Shown: positions 10,629 through 23,050, numbered from the stretch's first letter. The stretch is DNA of 64,000 bases from Oreohelix idahoensis (GCA_024509875.1 JAMPIV010018962.1:372001-436000); one strand, 5' to 3'. Numbers and translations are program-made. The notes: a model not told the origin generated them from the letters alone.

Positions 10629-11242
10629 ACTCTCTGTCTCTTCCACTATGTACACAGATACCTACAGGTATATACACCACACAATACATAAACGCTCTAT
10701 TTCTTACGACGTGACGACACCCCTCAAGGTCTGGTCTGGAACTGTACCCCAGTGATATTATATTTCTTAATGTGATAATGTTACTACTGTAACAAAACAC
10801 CACTAATTGAAATACATACTGTCTTTCCAATATAAATATGTATATAACAAAGTACATGTGTGATCCTATGTGTTATTTGGCAATTGTACATACTCATGTA
10901 ATGTTAAAAAATACTATATATGTACTCCTATATATTACCATATATGCTTCTATATGTTTTGTTACTACAAAACAGCATTTGAAAAATAAAAATATATTAA
11001 CTAAAATTCATTTTTTGTTACCTATATAACTGTTGTAACATCATCTTCTTATTGTCTAAATATATCCTCTTCCTGATGTCCTGTATGTCTACTTATTGTA
11101 TGTCTAAATATATATTGTCTAACTGTTATCTAAATATATCGTCTAACTATTCGTATAACTGTTGTCCTGTATGTCTAGTTATTGTATGTCTGAATATATA
11201 TCGTCTTTTTGTTGCCTAAATATATCGTCTTCCTGTTATCTA
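10629..11242. other. AT-rich sequence 3' of the Polinton polymerase with short tandem repeats
   Basis: There is no gene here. From about 11050 to 11250 there are tandem variants of a 21-23 bp unit (TCTAAATATAT followed by CGTCT or TGTC) within an 86-bp higher-order repeat. The motif GTCCTGTATGTCTA appears at 11078 and 11164. I see no terminal inverted repeat, because the other end of the element is outside the window. Confidence 0.6.
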
Positions 11243-11385
11243 AATATATCTCTATATAAAAGTCACGCGCCACCACACAGCGCCACCACATTTTCCTTGT
11301 ATAAAAAGTCACGCGCCAAGACCGCGCACCACCACTATTTCCTTATATAAAAAGTCACGCGCCACCACAGCACGCCACCACAATG
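11243..11385 (+). promoter_or_regulatory. Triplicated TATA-box module
   Basis: Three copies at 46-bp spacing each contain a TATA box (TATATAAAA or TATAAAAA) followed directly by GTCACGCGCC and then CACCACA-type sequence. The GTCACG cores start at 11262, 11308 and 11354. They lie on the 3' side of the polymerase and point to a short open frame at 11464. The arrangement resembles stacked core promoters, though it may simply be a tandem repeat. Confidence 0.45.
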
Positions 11386-11463
11386 ATAACCGTAGCGTAC
11401 ATTGTATACTACTAACGTAACACCAGAAGCCAAAAGTATCTCAGACACAAGTTAGTACACATT

Positions 11464-11571
11464 ATGGCTTCTTGTGGTTCATCAAATATAACTGTCTGTG
11501 GGTCAACCAGTGTATCCGAATCAACCAATACAGCTGTGCTGGATAAACCAATTTATCTGTTTGTAGGTTAA
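11464..11571 (+). CDS. Possible small ORF or first exon downstream of the TATA repeats
   Basis: 36 codons from ATG 11464 to TAA 11571, encoding a Ser/Thr/Asn-rich start (MASCGSSNITVCGSTS) and ending VLDKPIYLFVG. It begins about 110 bp after the last TATA module. I do not recognise it. Support is only position and composition, and chance is quite possible. If real, it would be a small element-encoded peptide or a first exon. Confidence 0.2.
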   Translation: MASCGSSNITVCGSTSVSESTNTAVLDKPIYLFVG

Positions 11572-11861
11572 ACCAATCCAGGGGTTTTAAACTGTTTATA
11601 TCGGCCACTTAATTTTGAAAGCAGATATTGTCGGCGTTTCATTTAATAATTATAAGAAACTTTTAACCTACCTGATAATAATCAAGTTTGGTATAGGTAA
11701 AGTGAGTGTGATTGTGTGCTGGCAAAGTCGTTCACACAACAGGTGAGCACACGGGAGTCATCGAGTATGGAACGACTGGTGATATTTAATTATTGTTTAT
11801 TAACTCACAGCACATCATCACGTAGACATAGACGAACATAGCTACATCGAATCATAGTATA

Positions 11862-12145
11862 TAATTTCCACACTGCATCAATACCTAATACGGCCAGTCC
11901 TAATCCTGGACTTATAATAGCTTAATAGCTTCATACATCTCCACACTGCAGTTAATATATAATATGGCCTGTCCTAATCGTGGACTTATAATAGCTTCAT
12001 AGCTTCATACATCTCCACACTGCAGTTAATATATAATATGGCCTGTCCTAATCCTGGACTTATAATAGCTTCATAGCTTCATACATCTCCACACTGCAGT
12101 TAATATATAATATGGCCTGTCCTACACAGCGAAATATATAAGTCG
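11862..12145. repeat. 74-bp satellite array, copy 1 (about 3.7 units)
   Basis: The unit contains CTCCACACTGCAGTTAATAT, ATAATATGGCCTGTCCTAAT and GGACTTATAATAGCTTCATA. CAGTTAATAT recurs at 11949, 12023 and 12097, a 74-bp period. The array starts with a variant (CTGCATCAATACCTAATACG) and ends ACAGCGAAATATATAAGTC, exactly as in the array at 18.98 kb. Confidence 0.95.
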
Positions 12146-12394
12146 ACATTTTCTTAAGTCCTACGTAGGCATACACTATCCAAAAACCACTGGGGCTCGA
12201 CCTACACGGTCCACGCCCAAAACACAACTCCCAAATCACACACTAGTCCCGCCAAAAACCCCGTCACGAGACGCGGCTGTCTTGAACACCGCTTGCGATA
12301 ATACATGCAGACTAGCTGCGAGCTATTCACATGGCTCAAAACAGTACAGAATAAATACCTCTCAACATTTGAGATTAAACAGCGTTCACACGCT

Positions 12395-12556
12395 TATCTG
12401 TACTCTGCCACTCCAAAAATAGGAAAAGATAATTCTATCCTAAAGTCAAACAAGTATCCGCTTAATCAAGCGTTGCAACTCGAAATTTAATTTGTCCAAA
12501 ACATTCTAAAGATTACTTCCCCTTCCATAAGATCCACTTGCAACAGTTACCACCCG
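12395..12556. repeat. Dispersed repeat flank, uninterrupted copy
   Basis: The sequence from TACTCTGCCACTCCAAAAAT to ATCCACTTGCAACA is found again at 19504-19570 plus 22738-22826, where the RTE LINE splits it. This copy shows the empty site for that insertion. Together with the 74-bp arrays it forms the arms of a larger repeat, perhaps a non-autonomous element with an internal minisatellite. Confidence 0.85.
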
Positions 12557-15500
12557 CTCCGGGAAAAAAACATGATTCTATCATTTTTTGAAAAAATTAA
12601 CTCCCAAAAACAAAAAAAATTTAAAAGACAAAGAAGTTCTAACATATGCTCACAAAAATCACCTTATTTTAAATCAAAATTATATCTACAACAAATATCA
12701 GCATTAAAGTGTAAAGTGGCAATTAAAGCATACAGCATAATCAGCTAAGTACAAAAAGTAATTAGCTAAATATACAAATATGATCAGTTCCAAAATTAAG
12801 TTACGTATATTTAGTACAAACCAAACCGAAAACAACCGATCGAAAGAGAAAACACAAGATCAATCAAAAGAAGAATGATCTGTAAAAAAGGAAAGTAAGA
12901 ACTCAACAATACCATATACTCATAATTAAGTTGGACAATTACATGTAAAATAAATACAACTATCATAAGTAGATATATTATAACAAAACATATAACCACT
13001 CCAACGATACAAATAATGGAAGTATAAATGTTGAAAGAAGACAAAGTATACAAGTAGAATCAAGTAAAACGAAGATGAGGTACGAAAGTATAAACAAGAT
13101 ATGAAATCCATACCGAAAAGACAACAGAAAAGAAGGAATGAAATGAAGAACAGTTACCAAAGACAGATAGAAAACAAAGGCACGAACGCAGAGAAAGTTC
13201 ATTTAATGGACACACACTTCGACGACACATAAAACAGTACATAAAATGTTGATCAAACGTCAGTAGACAAGCACTCCGTAATACCAATATATATCGTCTG
13301 ACTTTACTGACAGAGCACGTCAGTTCATAAACAACGTTCAAGATGGTTCCTAGACCTAACCTCGTCTAGCGAAGATTCATATAGATAAAGTAAGCACATA
13401 TTTCTTTGATAATAATATTGAACCACTAGTAGTGGGTTCTCTTCTGTAGCAGTGATCTCTGGACTCATCAGGTGATAGTAAGGGGGCGTCCCTGTTCTCT
13501 CCTCGATGATTGGAAACTATAGAATTCAAAATGGCTTCTCCTCCCAGTGAGTTGTCGCTCACCCAGGATACAAACTATGAAGCACAATCAAAGCGGATCA
13601 TACATCAAATGTCCTCATTGCTTTGTAGATTCTACTATAGATACTATTGACTTCATCACATAATATGGTGCTGCCAGGTATGAATGTCATCTTCATCTGG
13701 TTAACATTCATCTAAATGTACAACCGTACGACTGTTCATCGAATACAATGCCTCAGGAAAAGTTCATAAGGAATGCGTCTTTACCTTGGTATCAGAAATA
13801 CACTAGAATATGATTCTGCCATTCCTCGGCAGTAAGAATAAACACTGGGGTGAATCATACATGATATGTCTAAAGAGACTACCTCTTTCCCCATTAATAT
13901 AGAGATCACTTTTTCGGCACCAGGCCGCTACAACAACTCAGCACCCCAACAGGGCGGAACCTTCTCACCATCCCCCTAGCGACACATCCGCCGAACAACC
14001 TATGACCCCAAGTTCGACAACGAAGATATAGTTCGACTTAGACATACAAAGATATTAAGATATAAGACAGACTCGTCCTACATAGACAAGAAATACACAT
14101 AGATTCGGGTCATAAACATCCCTGCCTAAACCTAAGCAAGAATAATCTGTTTCTAACTAAACAAAGAATAGATCGCTGTAAACCTAGATTTCTACGCTGA
14201 GTTCGATATTCAGGAAAGATACAAGAACAGATAACTCACAGAATGAATCCACATCGACTAATCTGAGTTCTGTCCCTTAGACTGAAAATCGTGAATTCAA
14301 AGATAAATATATTTTTATCAGACAAATAAATACATTTTACATTTGTATGCGTACTTACAGAAATCTGTGCGCCACACAAAAGAATATGTGCGCAACACAT
14401 ACTAATAACTGTTTTGATCAGATAACCTATTCATAAATAAATATATAAACATGATCGAAAGGCACAACACAAAATATCAAAATATATCTATACTAACACC
14501 ACCAAAAAATAATTTATAACTAAACAAAACCTAATAAGTAATTTAACCAAGTTACAAGAGTTATACATAACTAAAAATAAATAAATTATAGGCATCGAAC
14601 AAACAAGTAATAGCATTGCTTTAACTAATACGACCAACGCACAATCAAGCGCTAAAATAAAAAATACATCATAATAAAAAACAACTTTTTACAAGAACTA
14701 ATCAATCTACATATCAATGATATCACGCAGTCAAATGCTGGGCACACACAACAAAAAATTACAGTGCCCAAAAAAAAAAAAAGCATTTTTTTCAAAAGTA
14801 CCGTACAAACATATTTTTTTACGATAAGTTACATAAAAACAGTATTTAATTTTTAAGTAATTCAAGACCACTAAAACCTAATAATGAAATCAATATTTTA
14901 ACAAAATGAGTAAAACATAAACAAAAATCCTCTCTCGAACAAACCTTTAAATCAACACATGTAAATTTAATTTATCCTTTAAGTTCTTTCTGCTGACAAT
15001 TACGTTCAGCTCAGTACAATGTTATTTAGCTATAACTTTATCTCTTACTCAAATCGATAAGATATACATTATAAATAAATCTACACTCTGTTGCTAATAT
15101 GTAATATGCAAAAGGTTCTATAAAAATATCTACAAAAAAAATAAGTTTTTTTTTTTTTTTTTTTTTTAATAATCTGCTAAGAAAATAATCTGCATGCCTG
15201 ACTGGCAAGAAATCAAGTTCTGGAAAATTCAAAGTTTCACAATAATATATAAATAGCATAAAAATGTATTAACATGTCATCAAACTACCGACATAAAAAT
15301 AACAACAATAAAAAAAATTTATGGCAATCAAAAGATGCATAGAAATAATCATTACAATAAAATTATATGTTATTTCAAAACAACAACATGTCATGTACTA
15401 ATATAGAATACAAAAATATTTACTATCTCAAAAAAAAAAAATAAGCCGCAAAATTTCCCACTCTCGTGAACACATGTCCTGACCCTCCAAAGTAAACATC

Positions 15501-15744
15501 AGTTGCTAGTTAGACGCTGACAGGTTTTCGGTTGACCACTCGAGCGTAAAGTTGACCTACATATCTGACCGTCAATATGTCACAGAAGCCTTGACTCTTA
15601 TCGCAACGTAGCTTCTGTCAACAAATACAAATGAAAATTTCCATTTTACTCAATAGTGAAATTTAATGAAGAAAAAACGTAGAAATCAAATTGACAATTA
15701 CCCAGCACCGGCTTGTGTAAAGCACCGGTCTCTTCACAATGTCA
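12557..15744. other. AT-rich gene-poor stretch with an old dispersed repeat
   Basis: No protein-coding frame is convincing; the minus frames at 12.8-13.3 kb are low-complexity. Between about 13300 and 14400 the sequence is homologous to 52030-53720. Shared segments include CCAC(T/C)AGTAGTGG, GATAGTAAG with TCCCTGTTCTC, AAAATGGCT and ATGGTGCTGC. A T20 tract lies at 15147-15168. The rest shows nothing I can name. Confidence 0.6.
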
Positions 15745-17697
15745 CTAGCTCTTCCTATCACATGTAGATATCACAGAATACTTGGGGACAACATGACCGA
15801 CCTTGAATGTAGCCGCTGCCGTAGGCTGAAACAAAGTCTCACATTCACAACAACAAGTAGAGCAAGCAATAGTATTCAAGCATCCACTGTTATTTTTACT
15901 CTGTTTACCTTGATTATAAATGACTCTGGGCTCATGTTGAACAAAATTAGCACAATTGCGCTTATTATTTGTTCTATGATCAAAATACTTATTATTACCG
16001 TTGCCTTGTTTACAAATAATGACTTTAGTCTTTTGTTGAGGAACATTACTCTGGTGATGTAAAGCAACATTTGAAAAGTTATAATCTTTATCACACTTTC
16101 CAATACTCTTACAATCAAAACTTTGAGATTTGTTAAATTGTCTACAGTATCTACGAGAGGGAAAATTATTATTTACTGATCTCCCTTGGTACTATTTAAT
16201 CTTGGGGTTATCTCTCTTACTAGAACTGTTTTTCTTTTCCCCTATGGGAATATATTTACCAATTGTTTCAAACTGACTGTGCTGAGTTTGACAACTGCCA
16301 GAAACAATAGTATCTCTATTGTTCCGCATATGGGTTTCATCTTTGGAACAAGTAGTAATAGCCTCAACCCCTGTTATTAATTTCTGAGAATTTCCAATAG
16401 TCGAGAAATATTTGCTCTTATGAGTCTTGACCTGAAATTTATCACCTTTCTTTTCCTGACCAACAGAACTGGCTGTTACACAAGAATCTTTGTTGGTCTG
16501 ACGCCAAGAATTATTACTGGAACTATCAGTAATATTAGAACTTGGAAAGTTGTATTTCCCACGAAAAGATCTATATTTACTATGTATGACATCTCTATGA
16601 GCAAAAAGTGTATGGGGCTGACTTTTCGCAACTTTCTGTCTATCACTGTCAACATTGACAGAAGACCAAATTTTGTTGTTCAAAACAACGTCAAGTAGAC
16701 CATCCACTCTATTTCTCGCCTGTGCAATCTCCACAACTCTATGTGAGATCTCTTCACCTAATTTCTTGTTTAAACTCTCAACTCTTAAAACTCTGCAGGT
16801 TTCCTCTGCTAGTAAATTTTCAATCTTAGCGACCTTCTCTTTCTCAGCCGTCAACTCCACTAATGTCTCTTTCTCTAACTGTTCTTTATTTGCTCTCAAC
16901 TGAGTCAACTCTAGTTGTAGTGACTGAATCTTAACATAATCATTGCTATTATTAAGCTCATTAATCTTTTCTGGAATCATCGCATTCTTTTCTTCCTGTT
17001 GGAGACCAAGATTCGCAATATCATCCATCAAATCAAGAAGTGACTCTGTATAATCCCTATCACGTTTATCGGTCTCAACTTTCAATTTCTCATAAATCTG
17101 TTTATTTTGTTGGACCTCCTGTGTAATATTTTCTACCTCAATTTGCTTATCTTTCATCTGGACTTCCAATTGCTTTATCTTCAACAATGCTAAATCCAAA
17201 CTTGCCTGCACACCAGCAAGTTCCGAATTTGATTTATCTAAATCACTTGTTAGTCTGGACACTGTTTCATGTAGCTTACTTACTTTAGCAGTACTCCTTA
17301 CACAACTGTCCCTTTCCTGTAGGGCACTCCGTTTGTTCCTTCTTATTTGTTCCTCATCTTCTAACTCCTTTTTCTGATCATCAGACATGTCGTTGCGCAC
17401 TATCTTACGTATACTCTTCATTATCTGATCGCGTTCAACGCCCATATAGTGGTACGAAAACAATCGAAGATCCATAACCAGTAACTGCGCTAAATCCTTA
17501 GCCATCCTTAGATGAGGATGAGAGTGAAAATTCTCCTCAGCAAAATATTTTAGGGCTTTTGCCGCATTGACCAAAGATTTGTCTATCACATGTTCCTCAA
17601 GCTCTGGGCCTTTTAATTCTTGATACTCTCTACCTTCTTCCAACAAATAAGCCAATACAGGCCTCATATCCTCAGGATCTATATCATCATCATCCAT
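15745..17697 (-). pseudogene. Gag-like coiled-coil protein with an in-frame TAG before a conserved cysteine motif
   Basis: ATG 17697 (MDDDDIDPED) opens a 501-codon frame ending at TAG 16194-16192. The same frame is open for 148 more codons to TAG 15747-15745, with no ATG in that part. Residues about 1-110 are acidic and helical. Residues about 115-335 are a long charged coiled coil. The rest is Ser/Asn/Lys-rich and disordered. After the internal TAG the protein is Asn/Cys-rich and carries CxxCxTLFQPT followed by GH. The same motif ends the gag-like protein at 46926-48530, which suggests a shared origin from an LTR-retroelement gag. No protease, reverse transcriptase or LTR is visible next to it. 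It could be a decayed gag, a readthrough gene or a domesticated gag with one nonsense change. Confidence 0.55.
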
Positions 17698-18981
17698 AGT
17701 GATTCACTTACTTAATCAAATATATATAGTAATCACTTATAGTTATGACAAATTACTGTCGCAAAAGGTTTGACAATTACCCTTCCAGCTCACAAAGTTA
17801 ACTATTTGTCAAGAAATGAGCTTATTCCTCAATTCTGTATCACCAATTCCTTTTTATAGCACCTTTATCAAGTCACATCATTATCAGGAAAATCGACATA
17901 TGTCAACAACCATTAACACCTATGCATAAAATCTTAATCATATGTCAAATTAGACATAAACAACAATAACAACAGAATGAGCAATTAGGGAGGCCCAGTG
18001 ACATATATGAAGTGACACAATTTACACAAGAAAAATCACTTATCTGTCAATGATGCCGTTCCTTTCCGCCACGACACTGGATATCACATAGACTGCTAAA
18101 ACCTCCACTGCGGGAAAGCACTGGAACTTGATTCGTTTCTCTTCAGGTAATTTCGTCAATATGCTATGTGCTTAACAATGCACAAGTTGACAGGAACCAT
18201 AATACAGCACACACTGCAACTCTTGACTCTTATGTAGTCTGAAATGTACACGGCAACTCCGTGTATCATAACATCTTGAACTTGTGATGGTGATAACTGG
18301 CACAGGTAACCCGAATATTGCAGGAATCCGTCAAAACCCGTACAAATGCTGGTACAAATACTGTCCAAGTCTAATTGAACTTCCTTGACTACTGCAGACG
18401 TTGTTGTAGTCTATAGGCATGAAATACGACGTCAATTGCTACTGGTGTAAAGTTGCATACTACCAAATAAAGCGTGCGTTGTTTCTCAAATGCGACACCC
18501 AGGCAGATAATAACTAGGTCAAAGTTCTGAAGTACAGGAGATTCAAGCCACGCCCACACACGGCTTAATTATAACAAAGTCAAGTGTTCTACACTCTTGT
18601 CACGTGAAAGTCATATGTATTCGTTCCAACTTGTAGTGACTGATCCTCTAGATATGTTATGGTCTGGTGGACAAAATTTGATTCACTTTACCTTCTTGCT
18701 TCAAGTACATATCACTGTAGAGGTAACAATTTCTTAATCGTATACGCCACACAGGCACATCTTAAATGATATCTAATGATACGAAAACTACGCCACTTAG
18801 GCTATCGACGCGAACAGTCGTAGATGTCAGATCCTGTTAACTGAAAACCACCAAAAATGTAATAATCGGACACCCACATTCGCGTTATCAGCACGAAGCT
18901 CATACTGGGCACTCGGGGCAGTCAGCAGTCACATCTTAACGTAGAATCAGAGACAAATTCAGTTGTATCGAATACACTGTA
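17698..18981. other. Flank of the gag-like gene, no gene seen
   Basis: Intermediate-AT sequence without a convincing frame or a repeat that I can match elsewhere in the window. Any promoter of the gag-like gene would be here, but no clear TATA or initiator was identified. Confidence 0.5.
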
Positions 18982-19489
18982 TATAATTTCCACACTGCAT
19001 CAATACCTAATACGGCCTGTCCTAATCCTGGACTTATAATAGCTTAATAGCTTCATACATCTCCACACTGCAGTTAATATATAATATGGCCTGTCCTAAT
19101 CCTGGACTTATAATAGCTTCATAGCTTCATACATCTCCACACTGCAGTTAATATATAATATGGCCTGTCCTAATCCTGGACTTATAATAGCTTAATAGCT
19201 TCATACATCTCCACACTGCAGTTAATATATAATATGGCCTGTCCTAATCCTGGACTTATAATAGCTTAATAGCTTCATACATCTCCACACTGCAGTTAAT
19301 ATATAATACGGCCTGTCCTAATCCTGGACTTATAATAGCTTCATAGCTTCATACATCTCCACACTGCAGTTAATATATAATATGGCCTGTCCTAATCCTG
19401 GACTTATAATAGCTTCATAGCTTCATACATCTCCACACTGCAGTTAATATATAATATGGCCTGTCCTACACAGCGAAATATATAAGTCT
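18982..19489. repeat. 74-bp satellite array, copy 2 (about 6.7 units)
   Basis: Same unit as at 11.86 kb. CAGTTAATAT recurs at 19071, 19145, 19219, 19293, 19367 and 19441. It starts with the same variant unit and ends with ACAGCGAAATATATAAGTC. The two arrays differ only in copy number and a few bases, so they are paralogous copies of one repeat rather than independent satellites. Confidence 0.95.
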
Positions 19490-19570
19490 ACCGTACACCT
19501 TAGTACTCTGCCACTCCAAAAATAGGAAAAGATAATTCTATCCTAAAGTCAAACAAGTATCCGCTTAATC

Positions 19571-22500
19571 TTACTTACTTAGTCGTTCCCCTTCTACCGT
19601 GAGGTGTAGAGGTTTGGAAGAGAGAGCGCCAGACCATTCTATCAGCTGTCTTCTTATTGGCCTGGTTCCATTCTAGTCCTCGGTCCTTCAAAGATTGTCT
19701 AATGTTGTCCTCCCAGCGGACTCTGGGTCGTCCTGGAGGTCTGGATCCCTGGCTCTTTGTTTCCCATGCTTGTCGTGGTAGCCGATCTTCTCCCATTCTG
19801 CAGACATGGCCAAACCATCTTAGTTGGGACTGTTCTATTTGGGTCTGCAGCGGATGGGATTTTAGGCCTTGACGGATCGTCTGGTGGCGGACCATGTCTC
19901 TTCTTGTTACTTCAACCACTTTCCTCAGATACCTTATTTCTGAGGTTTGGATCTGGCTTTTGTGGGTTGTAGTCATTGCCCACGACTCGCATCCATATGT
20001 CAAGACTGGGACATAGGTGGAGCGGTATACAGCCATCTTCGTTTTCTTACCAACCTCTTTCTTGCTGAGGAATCCACGATTTATGGCCTGAAAAAGTCTC
20101 CCAGCCGCTGCTTTTCGAGTGGCCAACTCTTCTTTGATGCCTCCCTTTCGGTCTATAATAGCTCCGAGATATTTAAAGTGGTCGACCTGCTCCAGGACCT
20201 GTTCTCCCAACTTAATCAGATGTTTTCTTTCTTCTCGTGATATCACCATGGATTTTGTTTTAGAGCTGCTTATGACCATCCCTCTCTTCTCCAGCTCTTC
20301 CTTCCAGACTTGCAGGTTGGATTGGAGATGTGCCTCTTATTTAGCAATCAGGGCAACATCATCAGCAAATGCCAGCTCCGAAATATAGACCTGTCTCATC
20401 TTCCAGTACCGCACTGAATACTTTCTTGTTCTCTCCTTACATGCCTTGATGACATCGTCCATAAGGAGTATGAAGAGGTAAGGTGATATGATATCACCTT
20501 GTCTTACACCAGTGGTGGTCCTGAACTCTTCTGACTTATGGTTTGCTGTCCTCACATAATTTCTGCAAGACTTGTAGAAGCTCTGTATAGCATGAATCAG
20601 AGGTGCTGGGATATTCTTCCTTGCCAAACAGTCCCAAAGTTTGCTCCAGGGGACCCTGTCAAACGCCTTTTCCAGATCTATGAAACAAAGATGGATCTCA
20701 CTCTTATACTCAAGGGCCTTTTCACTCAGCTGTCTCAGTGTGAAGATTAGGTCTTGAGTACTTCGGTTTGCTCGGAATCCGCACTGGACCTCATCCAATT
20801 GTGGCTCAGCTAGGCGTCGGAGTCTCTGCTCTAGGATTCTAGAGTAGATTTTACCAGGGACACTGAGAAGGGATATGCCTCTATGGTTTCCACATTGTCG
20901 ATTGTCACCCTTTTTGAAAATTGGTGTTATGATGGCAATCTCCCAATCCTTTGGTATGGTCTTGTTGCACCATGCTGCCTGTAGGACCTTTAAGAGTAAT
21001 AGGTCGCCTGATGCTCCCGTGTACTTAACCATTTCTGGTGTTATACCATCATGCCCTCTGCTTTGCCCATCTTGATTTTCTCTAGTGCTGCCCTCAGTTC
21101 TTCCATCTTTATGTCATCTTCACCATCATTGGTTTTCTCTTCTGTGTCAGTGGTTATCATTTCTGATGCTTCATCATGCTCACCATCCAGGAGTTCTGAG
21201 AAATAGTCTTTCCATCTTTCCATTACTTCCTTCGGGGCAGTAAGCAATTTGCCTTGCTTGTCCTTTATAAATTTGAGAGGGCATTGTTTTTCTTTCCTCA
21301 TGTTCTTTAGGGTCTTATAGAACAATTTCTGGTTTTCTTGTGCATCTTTTTCTAGCTTTTCTCCAAATTCTTCCCAGGACTTCTGTTTTGCTGCTAGCAC
21401 TTTGTTCTTTGCTTCTGTTCTGAGTGTCACATATTCTCTATATTTTTCCATTTGTCCTGTTGTGTTTTTAGCTCCTAGGTATTGTTTCCATGCCATTTTC
21501 TTCTCTCTTATTTTCTCTTTGACTTCCTCTGTCCACCAAGGTGTCCTCTTTCTCTGGTTCCCAAGTCGGACTTCACCGCATGCTTCTGCAGCGGCTGTCT
21601 TTATGATATCCTTGAATTTATTCCAGAGGGTTTCCAAGTCATCAGGTCGTTCTTCTGTGTTGCTCACTGCTGTAGCAATAAGTTCCTGATATCTGGTCTT
21701 AATTTCTGGCTCTCTCAGCTTGTAGGTCCTAATGCTCATTTCTCCTGCTCGTTTACTTGGTTTCTTGCGTGATGTTGGGCATTTCCTAGGCTGAGCAACC
21801 CTTTCAGTTGTTCGTTTGATTGTTAGCAGGAAGTGATCACTTCCAATCTCTGGCCCCCTCCAGACTCTTGCATCTCGGACATATCTGAATGAGCTTCTCC
21901 GAACAATGGCATAGTCGATCACTGACTTCTCATTCTTGGTTGGTTCACATCTAGTGTATGCATGTATGCGCTTATGGGGGAACTTTGTGTTTGTAATGAT
22001 CAGATTCTGCTCACTGCAGAATCTGAGGAGTCGCTTTCCATTGTCATTGAGAGTATCTTCTCCATATCTTCCGATAACTCCACCCCATCTAGCATGGTCA
22101 TTTCCAACTCTGGCATTAAAATCTCCGAGCATAATAACTTCATCTAGGCAGTCATCCACTGTCCTTTGAAGCAGCTCGAAGAATTCCTCCTTGACCTCTG
22201 CTCTCTCATCCTCATTTGGCCCATACACTATGACCAGGTTGACTATGGTTTCTCCTTCTTTTAGTTTTACAACCATAATGCGCTCCGAGACAAAGTTCCA
22301 TCCCTTGATACTATCTTTTTGATTTTGGGCCACAATGCAACCCACGCCCCCTTTAGCTCTTTCAGCTATGAGTACACCACTGTAGAGCAACGTGTTGCCA
22401 TCGAGATCCATGACTCCTTGTCCTTTTTTCTTCGTTTCCGTTATAGCCAGGATTTCTAGTTTTGCCTTCCTCATCTCTTCCACCAGCTCCTCTTCCTTCC

Positions 22501-22737
22501 CATTTATACTTCTTGTGTTCCAAGTTCCATAAGTCGTAGTCCTTAGTCCGTTCCAGTTCGTCGCATTTAGAATCAGTCCGGTTTTCTCTCTTGTAGTTCG
22601 CGTAATCATGGTTTAAAGCAAACAGGTGATTGGCCTGTTGTGCCTTTGCATGGTGGAGGGGCTGCCTCCTTACGGCCTCCATGCAGGCCGCCCTCCTCCT
22701 TTTTCATCCGGGCTTGGGACCGGCATTGGCGGAGTTT
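19571..22737 (-). mobile_element. RTE-type non-LTR retrotransposon, copy A, full length with 11-bp target-site duplication
   Basis: 3167 bp, the size expected of an RTE element. The 3' end (left) is a short AAGTAAGTAA tail and the 5' end (right) starts just before CTCCGCCAATGCCGGTCCC. The duplication TCCGCTTAATC is at 19560-19570 and 22738-22748, and the empty site is present once in the repeat copy near 12457. These features show insertion by target-primed reverse transcription. Parts of the family recur in this window at 26.3, 31.7 and 34.9-40.7 kb. The single ORF is nearly intact, so this is a fairly young copy. Confidence 0.95.
19575..22609 (-). pseudogene. RTE endonuclease-reverse transcriptase, one frameshift and one stop
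   Basis: ATG 22609. Residues about 25-270 are an apurinic-type endonuclease (YGTWNTRSING, ITETKKKG, VIVYGPNEDE, LGDFNARVGND, GSDHFLL). The first frame ends near 21041 and the reverse transcriptase continues in another frame from 21032. Conserved segments there are PIFKKGD, RGISLLSV, GFRANRSTQD, FIDLEKAFDRV, TGVRQGDIISPYLF and the catalytic FADD at about 20370-20359. A TAA at 20339-20337 then interrupts the same frame, which continues to 19575 through the thumb and C-terminal helical region (RWFGHVCRM, GRPRVRWEDN). The protein nicks target DNA and copies the element's RNA. One frameshift plus one nonsense make it inactive. Confidence 0.92.
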
Positions 22738-22925
22738 TCCGCTTAATCAAGCGTTGCAACTCGAAATTTAATTTGTCCAAAACATTCTAAAGATTACTTC
22801 CCCTTCCATAAGATCCACTTGCAACACTACCAAATTAGAAAATTCTGCATAAAACAGCACACCTGGCAATCACTCTGTGTAATCAAGACAACATCTAACA
22901 TCGATTATCAAATACTACTAAACTG

Positions 22926-23050
22926 GGTGTCGGTGCGGTTAAGAGGTACGACGTTCGCTTCGAATTCTGAAGTTATCGGGTTCGATCCCCAGTAGAAGGA
23001 ATGTAATTTATGGAAAATTTTTTTTCAGAACCAGTGGTCCTTTTGATGTC

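Noticed and set aside
19657..22169. Several plus-strand frames of 60-97 codons
   Set aside because: They are antisense shadows of the RTE reverse transcriptase and endonuclease.
22362..22682. Possible separate ORF1 of RTE copy A (106 codons, overlapping the main ORF)
   Set aside because: Much of it overlaps the endonuclease reading region in another frame. Some RTE elements do have a small first ORF, but nothing here supports a protein.
22928..23003. A functional tRNA gene
   Set aside because: It has A- and B-box-like sequences but no paired acceptor stem, and it is continuous with a SINE body.
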